Source of the DNA: JBEKIK01 sp050013075
GTDB taxonomy: Bacteria; Planctomycetota; Planctomycetia; Pirellulales; Thermoguttaceae
Direction: 5' to 3'
DNA length: 64,000 nucleotides
Assembly: GCA_050013075.1 (NCBI GenBank)
Contig: JBEKFZ010000009.1
Coordinates: 1 to 64,000, forward strand
Position numbers and translations under genes: made by a program. This document shows, in pieces, positions 50,145 through 58,157 of the stretch (the first letter of the stretch is position 1; each line of letters starts with the position of its first letter). Below the pieces are notes generated by a model. That model made no database searches. It saw nothing but the letters and a program-made list of their open reading frames with translations, and had not been told where the DNA came from.

Positions 50145-52409
50145 CTATTTTCCTTCTTCGGTTTCCACTGCTCGTAATCGCGGGAACGTGCTAATCAAGA
50201 AGTAGAGCAGGGGGAATGCGCCGAGAACAATTAGGATCGTGTCTGGCACGATCCGCCAATGGCCGAGGATTTGAACAATAGGCAATTCGTAAAATGCCGC
50301 GCTGCGGGCGTACCACAGGCCTTGATCGTAGGAGTACCACGTCTGCAGCAGGCCGATGGGCAAGAGGCCGGTCGAGAACATGAGGAACAGGCCTCCGTTT
50401 AAGCCCCAGAAGCTGAGTTTCAAAATGCCGTCGTTCCAATACTTGCCGTCCACCAGCCCGCGCCAGCAGTAAAGTATCAAGGCGATGGCCAACATGCCGT
50501 AAACGCCGAACAGCGCGGTATGGGCGTGATTGATCGTCAAATACGTGGAGTGTTCATAATAGTTGATGATGGGCAAATTGATGACGAAGCCAAAAATGCC
50601 CGCGCCCACGAAGTTCCACACGCTGCTGGCGGTAATGAAGAACAACGGCCAGCGGTAGGTGTAATCCTTGCCTTCGGACCGGATCGAACTATATTCCATC
50701 CACGCCCGAACCACCAGCAAGAGCAATGGGATCGGCTCCAGCGAACCGAACACGCCTCCGATGGCCAGCCAGAAACTCGGACCGCCGTACCAAAAATAGT
50801 GGTGCGCGGCGCCGGGAATGCCGCTGATGAAAACCAGGATCGCCGTAAGATACGACACGCGCAAGGCCGATTTTGCATTGACCAGCCCGAGGGTGACCAG
50901 GAACAGCGAAATCACGGCCACGCCAAAGAACTCGAAAATGCTTTCCACCCAGATGTGGACCACGTACCAGCGCCAGTAATCGGCGATGCTCAGGTGAGTG
51001 CCGCGGCTGTAAAGCAACCCGAATCCGAAAAACACCACTACTAAAACGGCGCTAAGCACGTAAAAAATGATCAGCGATCTGCGGTGGCCGGTTTCCTCGG
51101 TTTCGTCCTTGCCGCGATGGAGTATGGGGACCATCGCCCGATACACGATCACCAGCCAAAATATCAGACCGCCGAACAGCAGGATCTGCCACAAGCGGCC
51201 CAATTCCAGGTACTCCCAGCCTTGATGCCCCAGCCAGAACCAGGATTGGCCCAAATAGCCCTTGATGCCCAGCACTTCGCCCAGCAGACTTCCCACGGTT
51301 ACCGCCACGGCCGCGACGAATAGGATGTTGACCAGTAGCCGCTGCCCTTTCGGCTCGCGCCCGGCGATCAGCGGGGCCAGGTAAATCGCCGTTCCCATCC
51401 AGGATATGGCGATCCACAGGATCGCCAGTTGCAGATGCCAGCTTTTCGCCCAACTATAAGGATACATTTCGCCTATGAATTTCACGTAGAAACTGCCGGG
51501 ATGCACCGTGTAATGGGCCAACAGTCCGCCGTTGAAGATCTGCATCACGAACAACAACCCGGCGATAAGGAAGAACTTGGCGCTGGCCCGCTGACTAGGC
51601 GTGACGGGCATTTGTAAAAGCCGATATGACGCCTCCACCGCGCGCGACCCGCCGTAAAAAAACTGATAGCGGTGGACAATGTAAATTACCAGTCCCAGCA
51701 CGGCGAACAGGGAAAGAATCGATCCGATGCTCCACATCAAGGCCTCGGTCGAGGCGCGGTTGCCCACCGAGCGGTCCGAGGGCCAGTTGTTGGTGTATGT
51801 GTACGACAAGCCGGGCCGATTTGTGCCCGCCGCCCAGGCGGTCCAGAAAAAGAAATCGGCCAGATTACGTCTTTCCTCGGCGGTGGGAATGGTATCTTTC
51901 AAAAAACCGTAATGGGGATCGCCCGCGGAAAATTCTTTTTCCCAATAATCGCGAATTTGCGCCAGTGCGTACTCTTGAGCGGGTGTAAGCTCAAGAGTTT
52001 TTGTATCCGGGTTGTAATGATTGACGTGGATTTCATAACGCACGTCTGCATCGATTTCCCGGCGACGCTCGGCGGATAGTTCCTCATAAGCCCCCGCACG
52101 CGCCTGATTGCCGGCGGCCATAAAATCGCGCATGTGCTGCCCGATTTTATGCAGCGTATCGGCGGAGAAATCCATTCCGCGCGAAGTCCCATGCCCCCAA
52201 ACGCTGCCGTGGTCCATAAGTCCGTAACGCTGATAAACGTCTTGCCCCTGCATGATAGTATCATGATCCGTCAACAGGGTTTCGCCGGATACGACTTTCC
52301 CGGGTATCGGCGGCACTTTTCCCCTGGCAAAATAACCGCCCAAGAGTAAGGCCGCCATACTCAAAAAAAAGGCCCAAATGGCCGTATTGCGTAAACCCTT
52401 CAAACCCAT
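50145..52409 (-). CDS. norB: quinol-dependent nitric oxide reductase (qNOR)
   Basis: The protein has 754 residues. It is the fused form: an N-terminal periplasmic extension (YQRYGLMDHGSVWGHGTSRG) followed by the 12-helix NorB domain with haem and Fe-B histidines in FVMQIFNGGLLAHYTVHP, VVHIWVESIFEFF, HHYFWYGGP and LTINHAHTALFG. It reduces NO to N2O with quinol in the inner membrane. AAGGAG precedes the ATG at 52409; an earlier frame adds 13 residues. No nor or nir genes adjoin it, so NO detoxification is more likely than full denitrification. Confidence 0.95.
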   Translation of the reverse strand: MGLKGLRNTAIWAFFLSMAALLLGGYFARGKVPPIPGKVVSGETLLTDHDTIMQGQDVYQRYGLMDHGSVWGHGTSRGMDFSADTLHKIGQHMRDFMAAGNQARAGAYEELSAERRREIDADVRYEIHVNHYNPDTKTLELTPAQEYALAQIRDYWEKEFSAGDPHYGFLKDTIPTAEERRNLADFFFWTAWAAGTNRPGLSYTYTNNWPSDRSVGNRASTEALMWSIGSILSLFAVLGLVIYIVHRYQFFYGGSRAVEASYRLLQMPVTPSQRASAKFFLIAGLLFVMQIFNGGLLAHYTVHPGSFYVKFIGEMYPYSWAKSWHLQLAILWIAISWMGTAIYLAPLIAGREPKGQRLLVNILFVAAVAVTVGSLLGEVLGIKGYLGQSWFWLGHQGWEYLELGRLWQILLFGGLIFWLVIVYRAMVPILHRGKDETEETGHRRSLIIFYVLSAVLVVVFFGFGLLYSRGTHLSIADYWRWYVVHIWVESIFEFFGVAVISLFLVTLGLVNAKSALRVSYLTAILVFISGIPGAAHHYFWYGGPSFWLAIGGVFGSLEPIPLLLLVVRAWMEYSSIRSEGKDYTYRWPLFFITASSVWNFVGAGIFGFVINLPIINYYEHSTYLTINHAHTALFGVYGMLAIALILYCWRGLVDGKYWNDGILKLSFWGLNGGLFLMFSTGLLPIGLLQTWYSYDQGLWYARSAAFYELPIVQILGHWRIVPDTILIVLGAFPLLYFLISTFPRLRAVETEEGK

Positions 52410-52719
52410 AATGGTTCTCCTTATTGATAATATAGCATCACCGGTCATTGTCCGGGCTGAATTTGAATTCCAACGAAAAAATCGTGATAAGAACCGATAT
52501 TTAATGAAATATTATACTTCTAATTTGCCTGTTAAAAAAGTAGGGGCGTCTGTTATTGGAGATAAACTCGCATGGAAACGTCTTCCCCATAATTACCAAA
52601 AAGTCGTGATACCGGGTGGTATTGTATAACTATACGGCGGTAATTCTATCCGTCCCAATTGACAGGCCTCCAAAGCAACCTGTATTATGGTCGTTTCCCT
52701 ATTGCTGATTGCATGTTAC
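52410..52719. other. 310-base intergenic region, norB upstream and tRNA promoter
   Basis: AT-rich. It should contain the norB promoter on the minus strand; I could not identify an NsrR, NnrR or FNR site. The tRNA promoter is at 52659-52688. No gene is seen. Confidence 0.5.
52659..52688 (+). promoter_or_regulatory. promoter of tRNA-Phe
   Basis: TTGACA (52659-52664) and TATTAT (52683-52688) with 18 bases between them, about 30 bases before the tRNA. Confidence 0.7.
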
Positions 52720-52792
52720 GGACAGGTAGCTCAGTTGGTAGAGCACTGGACTGAAAATCCAGGTGTCGCCGGTTCAATCCCGGCCCTGTCCA
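52720..52792 (+). tRNA. tRNA-Phe (anticodon GAA)
   Basis: 73 bases. Acceptor GGACAGG pairs with CCTGTCC; D arm AGCTCAGTTGGTAGAGC; anticodon arm CTGGACTGAAAATCCAG with GAA; T arm GCCGGTTCAATCCCGGC. CCA is not encoded. It sits among toxin-antitoxin modules and could be an integration site, but I see no duplicated 3' end nearby. Confidence 0.97.
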
Positions 52793-53156
52793 CTTTCAAT
52801 ATTCCCCGACTTATTTCGTAACGCGGTTCCATTATTGATATTACGAGGACCGCATCTTCTGGTGGGGGGGAATGCTTCTCTTTGCTTCATGCCTGTGGAT
52901 AATCACGGATTAGCGGAAAACATTGCGGTTGCCCTGACAGATCTACTATCAGGGCGGCGAAACCGTGAGAAGTAAATAAAGATAGTTGATTTTTGTCATG
53001 TCTTTTTGGAATTTCATTCAACCGGTTCAAGAACCAGCGTTACCCTATCGGCCATGCCTCGATAAATGTTTACTAAGTGTACGCCGAAACAAATTGGATC
53101 TTAGCGGCCGCGATTATACTGAATATAGGATAGAACCATATAGTTGCGTGTGCGCC
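52793..53156. other. region between tRNA-Phe and the structured RNA
   Basis: 364 bases without a convincing gene. A hairpin GCCCTGA/TCAGGGC lies at 52931-52955 without a following T tract. A stretch near 52890-52975 reads like protein (PVDNHGLAENIAVALTDLLS) and may be a gene remnant. Confidence 0.4.
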
Positions 53157-53184
53157 TTGACAGACGCAAGCGATTATTTATAAT
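53157..53184 (+). promoter_or_regulatory. perfect sigma-70 promoter of the structured RNA
   Basis: TTGACA (53157-53162) and TATAAT (53179-53184) with a 16-base spacer, exact consensus in both boxes. Transcription should start near 53191. No start codon with a coding frame follows for over 250 bases. Confidence 0.85.
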
Positions 53185-53190
53185 TACGTA

Positions 53191-53409
53191 GTCCATAACT
53201 TCGTGGAATGAGCGAGACGGGAGCCCATCATTCCAATAGTTAACGCAGGCCGGATAAGCCCGTATGAAGCCGGCCGTGCTGAACTCGGGGACCTTAGCTC
53301 AAAACGAGTAGCCGAGGGATGCTTAGCGATTGCCACGCGTAGGCTCTAAGGAACAAGCCGCTGGCGGACGAGACGACTAATTAGTCGCCCTTCCGCCAAT
53401 GGCTTTTTT
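53191..53409 (+). ncRNA. unidentified structured non-coding RNA
   Basis: About 215 bases between a consensus promoter and an intrinsic terminator. Stems: GGAATGA/TCATTCC (53205-53211 with 53228-53234), GGCCGG/CCGGCC (53248-53253 with 53270-53275), CTCGG/CCGAG (53284-53288 with 53312-53316), and CCTTAG/CTAAGG (53292-53297 with 53346-53351). The last two interleave, which predicts a pseudoknot. I find no tmRNA tag frame or tRNA-like end, no RNase P or SRP core, and no 6S-like long rod. It could act as a stand-alone sRNA, or as a leader for the brnT gene at 53450 if the terminator is conditional. Confidence 0.7.
53355..53409 (+). terminator. intrinsic terminator of the structured RNA
   Basis: AAGCC...GGCTT and TGGCGGA...TCCGCCA enclose an inner palindrome CGACTAATTAGTCG (53374-53387). 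Six T residues follow (53404-53409). Confidence 0.85.
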
Positions 53410-53449
53410 CATTTGGTTTTAGGGCGACCAAGCCCAGGAGCCAAATGCA

Positions 53450-53731
53450 ATGATCGATCCGAAAATGCAATTCAGATGGAACCAGTGGAACATCGAGCAT
53501 ATCGCTGAACACGGTGTCAGTCCCGAAGAGGCCGAGGCTGTTGTCATAAACGCCCGGCGGCCTTATCCGCAAGCCCGTGAGGATGATAAATGGCGAGTGG
53601 TTGGCCGGGGACGCGGCGGGCGTTGGCTGCAAGTTATCTTTGTAAGCGATCCGGAGGATTCAATCTTTGTGATCCATGCACGTCCGCTTACGGAACGGGA
53701 AAAACGTAATGAAAGAAAGCATGGAAATTAA
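53450..53731 (+). CDS. brnT: BrnT-family toxin (intact copy)
   Basis: The protein has 93 residues: FRWNQWNIEHIAEHGVSPEEA and IFVIHARPLTEREKRNERK are the BrnT/DUF497 hallmarks; family members are RelE-fold RNases. CCAGGAG lies before the ATG. No brnA follows on this strand. Its 3' end faces the brnA-like antitoxin gene (53745-54110, minus strand), 13 bases away. It is closely similar to the broken brnT at 54107-54373. Confidence 0.85.
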   Translation: MIDPKMQFRWNQWNIEHIAEHGVSPEEAEAVVINARRPYPQAREDDKWRVVGRGRGGRWLQVIFVSDPEDSIFVIHARPLTEREKRNERKHGN

Positions 53732-53744
53732 TAATCCATAGACA

Positions 53745-54110
53745 TTAATGCGTCGTTATCGGTACATCGCCGTTCAGGATGGCTTGCAGGCCGAATGCGA
53801 TGAGGACGGCGCGAGGGACGTGGAGTTTTTTGGCAAGCCGGTCGGTTTCGGCCAATAGCCGGGCTTCCACCGTGACGCTGATGGTCTTCGCTCCCATGCC
53901 GTTACGCGGCCGACCGCGTTTTTGACGGGCGCGACGATCCTGGGCACGTTGTTCGGCGGTCGGCGGGCCAAATGTGTCACTAATGAAATCCTGATCAAAT
54001 TCCTTTGTCGCCTCCCTCAATTCTGCGGTGGTCATTTCCCAGTAGGGTTTCGATGGCTGCTTTTTTTGACTACCGATAACCTTTTCTGGCAATTTTTTAG
54101 TCTTTTTCAT
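53745..54110 (-). CDS. brnA: BrnA-like ribbon-helix-helix antitoxin
   Basis: The protein has 121 residues. The C-terminus holds a ribbon-helix-helix (KTISVTVEARLLAETDRLAKK) for DNA binding; the N-terminus (PYWEMTTAELREATKEFDQD) should wrap the toxin. The start overlaps the stop of the brnT pseudogene (ATGA), the classic brnT-brnA order. With the cognate toxin dead, it may neutralise the intact brnT at 53450 instead. Confidence 0.85.
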   Translation of the reverse strand: MKKTKKLPEKVIGSQKKQPSKPYWEMTTAELREATKEFDQDFISDTFGPPTAEQRAQDRRARQKRGRPRNGMGAKTISVTVEARLLAETDRLAKKLHVPRAVLIAFGLQAILNGDVPITTH

Positions 54111-54373
54111 CGGTATCTCCTTCGCACTCTACGTTTCTCGTGGTCTCTTAACGGCCGGGCGTGAATCACATAAACCACGTCTTCCGGATCATAGATGTAG
54201 ACAACTTGTAACCACCGATCTCCGTGGCCACGTCCAACCACAAAGCGTTTCCCATCCTCACGGGCCTCGGGGTATGGGCGCCGGGCATGTTCGACGACCC
54301 ACTGAGCCTCTTCCGGGGAAACGCCGTGTTCGGCAATGTGTTCGATGTTCCACCCGTTCCATCAGAAAACCAC
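54107..54373 (-). pseudogene. brnT: brnT toxin gene with a nonsense codon at position 4
   Basis: From GTG at 54373 (GGGAGG six bases upstream) the frame reads V-V-F-stop, then WNGWNIEHIAEHGVSPEEAQ through VVYVIHARPLRDHEKRRVRR to a TGA overlapping brnA. All 84 codons after the TGA at 54362-54364 are open. The intact paralogue has Arg at this position (FRWNQWN), so a single change (CGA or AGA to TGA) explains the loss. Confidence 0.85.
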
Positions 54374-54722
54374 GGCGAACCTCCCAAAGGTATTTTACTA
54401 TATAGGAAAATAATCCGGTAGTCTGCCGGATCCACGGTAAAACTGCTCAATCTTCCGCGGTTAATCAATCGCAGTTTGCTGTTCTTTCAGGCCATACATT
54501 CCCCATAAAGGTGGGTATGAAGAGGTGTGCTCATAAGCGGCGTTGACTTGGCAATTTATACTCCGGGGGGTAAGGCCCTTAAATTCTGCATAATCGGTAA
54601 AGTTTTGCTATCTTTCCAGCCGAATATGTGACCCGAGTATGGCGTTCGCGCCGACCAGGCTTGTTCAATAGGTTTGGGGCAACCACGCATCCTGAAGTCA
54701 GAGTAAATAAAGAAATTATCTC
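54374..54722. other. 349-base gap before the sugar cluster
   Basis: The brnT pseudogene promoter should lie at its left end. A TTGACT occurs near 54543 without a good -10 partner, so the rfbF promoter is not identified. No gene is seen. Confidence 0.5.
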
Positions 54723-55604
54723 ATGAAAGCCTTTATTCTGTGCGGTGGCCAGGGAACCCGTTTGCGAGAGCATACCGAGGTGCAGCCGAAGCCGATGGTG
54801 GAGATCGGCGGCCGGCCGATTCTCTGGCACATCATGAAACTCTACGCCTTTCACGGCATTACCGATTTTGTCCTGTGCCTGGGTTATAAAGCGAAGGTGA
54901 TTAAGGAGTACTTTCTGAACTATGAGGCCATGAACAGCGATTTCACAATCATGCTCGGCCAACGGGAGGGCCTTCGCCTGTATGGGAGAAGCCTGACCGA
55001 GGATCATTGGCGCGTTACCGTGGCCGACACGGGTGAGAACACGATGACCGGCGCGCGTATCCTCCGCGCGGCGAAATATCTTCAGCCTGATGACGAGACC
55101 TTCATGGTTACATACGGCGACGGCCTGTCCAATGTAAACCTGCGGGCGGAACTCGACTTCCACTTGGAGCACGGCCGGTTGGCAACCATCACCGGGGTTC
55201 GGCCGCCAAGCCGTTTCGGCGAAATGCAATGCGACGGCGACAGGGTTGTGGCTTTCAGCGAGAAGCCGCAGATTGGTCAGGGGCTGATCAACGGCGGGTT
55301 CTTCTGTTTCCGACGGGAATTCCTGAAGTACCTGAACGATTCACCGGATTGCATTCTGGAGCGCGGCCCATTGGAGTCGTGCGCGGCCGACGGCCAGTTG
55401 TGCGTGTTCGAGCACTTGGGCTACTGGCAGTGCATGGACACGTATCGCGATTGGATGAGCCTGGAAAGCCAGTGGCAAAGCGGCAACGCGCCGTGGAAAG
55501 TATGGGAATGGGGCATGGTGAAAGCCGATCCCTCGCAACAGGACGTTGGGTACAGGGATGCCGATGCGCCGCCGCCGGTTGTTAAACGCCGCATCAGCGC
55601 ATGA
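54723..55604 (+). CDS. rfbF: glucose-1-phosphate cytidylyltransferase
   Basis: The protein has 293 residues and makes CDP-glucose from CTP and glucose-1-phosphate. The nucleotidyltransferase motif GGQGTRLRE, KPMVEIGGRPIL, the metal Asp in VTYGDGLSNV and FEHLGYWQCMDTYRD match RfbF. Family length is about 260; the tail is longer here. It starts the plus-strand sugar cluster. The usual next enzyme, CDP-glucose 4,6-dehydratase (RfbG), is not clearly present, unless one of the two following SDRs fills that role. Confidence 0.92.
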   Translation: MKAFILCGGQGTRLREHTEVQPKPMVEIGGRPILWHIMKLYAFHGITDFVLCLGYKAKVIKEYFLNYEAMNSDFTIMLGQREGLRLYGRSLTEDHWRVTVADTGENTMTGARILRAAKYLQPDDETFMVTYGDGLSNVNLRAELDFHLEHGRLATITGVRPPSRFGEMQCDGDRVVAFSEKPQIGQGLINGGFFCFRREFLKYLNDSPDCILERGPLESCAADGQLCVFEHLGYWQCMDTYRDWMSLESQWQSGNAPWKVWEWGMVKADPSQQDVGYRDADAPPPVVKRRISA

Positions 55605-55712
55605 CGGTCGAATTCATCGCAATGCCCTGATTAAGGCGGCCTAATCAGTGGAGTTAACGCTTTTTGTAGTTCCTGTGGGGCAGGATCTTTTGGAAGGAAT
55701 AGGATCACAAAC

Positions 55713-56765
55713 ATGCACTTGTTAATCACCGGACACAACGGGTATCTGGGCCGCATCATGGCCCGATTCTTGGAACAACGCGGGCATTGCGTCGTGGGAC
55801 TTGACACGGGTTTCTACGAGGATTGCGGATTTGGGCCGGCACTTGCCGTTCCCGAAACTATCGCTCACGACACGCGCGACGTTAAAATAGAGCATCTTAG
55901 GGGGTTCGACGCCCTCATTCATCTGGCGGCTTTGTCGAACGATCCCCTAGGCGAATTGGCGCCGCAGTGGACCGACGAAATCAATCACCAGGCCACCGTT
56001 CGCCTGGCCAGACTGGCACGCTACGCGGGAGTCAAGCGGTTCCTGTTCTCATCGTCGTGCAGCATGTACGGAACGGCAACCAAAGACGGTCCGATCACGG
56101 AGGATGCCCCGCTGCGGCCTCTTACACAGTACGCCATCTCGAAAGTCAAGGCCGAGGAGTCGCTCTTCGCATTGGCCGACGCCGATTTCAGCCCGGTGTT
56201 CTTGCGCAACGCCACGGCTTACGGCGTGTCGCCCTCGCTGCGCGCGGATCTGGTCCTGAACAACCTGGTGGGCTGGGCTTATACCACCGGCAAGATCAAA
56301 ATCATGAGCGACGGCAGCCCTTGGCGTCCATTGGTTCACGTCGAGGACATCGCCCGGGCTTTTGCGGCAGTGTTGGAGGCGCCGCGCGAAGTCGTCCATA
56401 ATCAGGCATTCAACGTGGGAGTGAATTCCGAGAACTACCAGGTTCGCGACCTGGCTCAGATCGTGCAAGAGACGGTGCCCGGTTGCAGCATTGAATACGC
56501 CGGAAAATCCGACCCGGACAACCGAACCTATATCGTCGATTTCAGCAAGCTCGCCGGCAAGATTCCGGCGTTCCAGCCTAAGTGGAATGCTCGAAAAGGC
56601 GCTATCGAACTCTATCGGGCGTATCAAAACGCGCACTTGCAATTCGACGATTTCCAAGGCCGTAAATATGTCCGCATCAAACAATTGAAATACTTGCTTG
56701 AAGATGGGCGATTGGATCGGACGTTGCGGTGGACGCGGAACCGAGCCGCTGCCGCTGCCGCATAG
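55713..56765 (+). CDS. NAD-dependent epimerase/dehydratase (extended SDR)
   Basis: The protein has 350 residues. The Rossmann motif ITGHNGYLGR is at the N-terminus, and Ser-Tyr-Lys catalysis is visible in FSSSCSMYG and YAISK. It is an extended SDR acting on a nucleotide sugar. Sequence alone does not separate 4,6-dehydratase from epimerase or reductase. It lies 108 bases after rfbF and 42 before rfbH. The tail ends in AAAAA. Confidence 0.85.
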   Translation: MHLLITGHNGYLGRIMARFLEQRGHCVVGLDTGFYEDCGFGPALAVPETIAHDTRDVKIEHLRGFDALIHLAALSNDPLGELAPQWTDEINHQATVRLARLARYAGVKRFLFSSSCSMYGTATKDGPITEDAPLRPLTQYAISKVKAEESLFALADADFSPVFLRNATAYGVSPSLRADLVLNNLVGWAYTTGKIKIMSDGSPWRPLVHVEDIARAFAAVLEAPREVVHNQAFNVGVNSENYQVRDLAQIVQETVPGCSIEYAGKSDPDNRTYIVDFSKLAGKIPAFQPKWNARKGAIELYRAYQNAHLQFDDFQGRKYVRIKQLKYLLEDGRLDRTLRWTRNRAAAAAA

Positions 56766-56807
56766 AATTTTTCTTTCACATATATAAACACACGACCAGG
56801 TATTTTA

Positions 56808-58157
56808 ATGGCAACAACAATGAATTCACCGGCGGACAAATTGCGACGGCAAATCCTGGACCTGGTACGGCAATACCATGCCGAGGCGTTTCCTCAAAAA
56901 ACCTTCGTGCCGGACCAATCCGCGGTTCCCTATGCCGGCCGGGTCTTCGACGCCGAAGAACTCGTCCACCTGACCGAAGCCTCGCTGGATTTCTGGCTGA
57001 CTACCGGGCGATTCGCCGAGCAATTCGAGCGGGAGTTCGCCGCCTGGTGCGGATTGCGCCACGCCATGCTCGTAAATTCGGGCTCGTCGGCCACGCTGCT
57101 TGCACTCACTTGCCTCACGTCGCCGGAGTTGGGCCAGCGCGGGCTGCGTCCCGGCGACGAGGTAATCACCGTGGCCGCGGGATTTCCCACAACGGTCAAT
57201 CCGATAATTCAAAACGGCCTGATTCCGGTGTTCGTCGATATTTCAGTGCCGACTTACAATATCGACATAAGCCAACTCGACGACGCCCGGTCGAAACGCA
57301 CGCGGGCCGTAATGCTTGCCCACACCTTGGGCAACCCCTTCAATCTCGACGCGGTTACGGACTTCGCCCGCCGCCACAACCTCTGGTTGATCGAGGATTG
57401 TTGCGATGCCTTGGGTTCAACATACCGAGGGGCAAAGGTAGGGACCTTCGGCGATCTGGCCGCAATGAGCTTCTATCCCGCCCATCACATTACCATGGGC
57501 GAAGGCGGATGCGTGTTGACCAACGATCAAAATCTGAGGGTGCTCGTCGAATCGTTCCGCGACTGGGGGCGGGCGTGTTGGTGCGCACCGGGCAAAGACA
57601 ACACGTGCGGGAAGCGATTCCAGTGGCAACTCGGAGGGCTGCCCTGCGGTTACGACCATAAATTTACTTATTCGCATATCGGCTACAATCTCAAGTTGAC
57701 CGACATGCAGGCGGCCGTGGGCGTTGCCCAATTGAAGAAATTACCGCGGTTCATCGACGCCCGCCAGCGGAATTTTCTGCTCATGCGCGAGGGTTTCTCG
57801 GACCTGGAGGAATTCTTCATCCTGCCCGAGGCCACACCCGGCTCGGACCCCAGTTGGTTCGGGTTTCCCATGGCGGTCCGCCCTGACGCTCCGTTCACGC
57901 GCGAGTCGCTCATCGAGCACTTCGATGCCCACAAGATCAGCACGCGGTTGTTGTTTGGAGGGAACTTGACGTGCCAGCCCGCCTACCGGAATTGCCGGTT
58001 CCGCGTGGTCGGCGAGTTGAAAAATACCGACTTCGCCATGAACCAGGTGTTCTGGTTGGGCGTGTACCCCGGGCTGACCCCGTCAATGATAGACCACATC
58101 CTTGAGACGATCCACGCATTTGTAAACAATGCCACTTCTTGCCATGTCGCACTATAG
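56808..58157 (+). CDS. rfbH: CDP-4-keto-6-deoxy-glucose 3-dehydrase (E1, RfbH)
   Basis: The protein has 449 residues and belongs to the PMP-dependent E1 family that removes the C3 hydroxyl in 3,6-dideoxy-sugar synthesis. The usual PLP lysine is replaced by His (SFYPAHHITMGEGG), as in known E1 enzymes. The [2Fe-2S] ligands follow the exact E1 spacing CX57CX1CX7C, from DCCDALG to ACWCAPGKDNTCG. An E3-type reductase (RfbI/DdhD) that would supply electrons is not in the window. Confidence 0.94.
   Translation: MATTMNSPADKLRRQILDLVRQYHAEAFPQKTFVPDQSAVPYAGRVFDAEELVHLTEASLDFWLTTGRFAEQFEREFAAWCGLRHAMLVNSGSSATLLALTCLTSPELGQRGLRPGDEVITVAAGFPTTVNPIIQNGLIPVFVDISVPTYNIDISQLDDARSKRTRAVMLAHTLGNPFNLDAVTDFARRHNLWLIEDCCDALGSTYRGAKVGTFGDLAAMSFYPAHHITMGEGGCVLTNDQNLRVLVESFRDWGRACWCAPGKDNTCGKRFQWQLGGLPCGYDHKFTYSHIGYNLKLTDMQAAVGVAQLKKLPRFIDARQRNFLLMREGFSDLEEFFILPEATPGSDPSWFGFPMAVRPDAPFTRESLIEHFDAHKISTRLLFGGNLTCQPAYRNCRFRVVGELKNTDFAMNQVFWLGVYPGLTPSMIDHILETIHAFVNNATSCHVAL

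Noticed and set aside
52720..52792. integrated island at tRNA-Phe
   Set aside because: No integrase gene and no repeat of the tRNA 3' end were found in the window.
53191..53409. tmRNA, RNase P RNA, SRP RNA or 6S RNA
   Set aside because: No tag reading frame or tRNA-like end, no GAGGAAAGTCC core, no SRP tetraloop hairpin, no long rod with a central bubble.
54579..55229. 216-residue minus-strand frame across the rfbF start
   Set aside because: Antisense shadow of rfbF; no ribosome site and no recognisable family.
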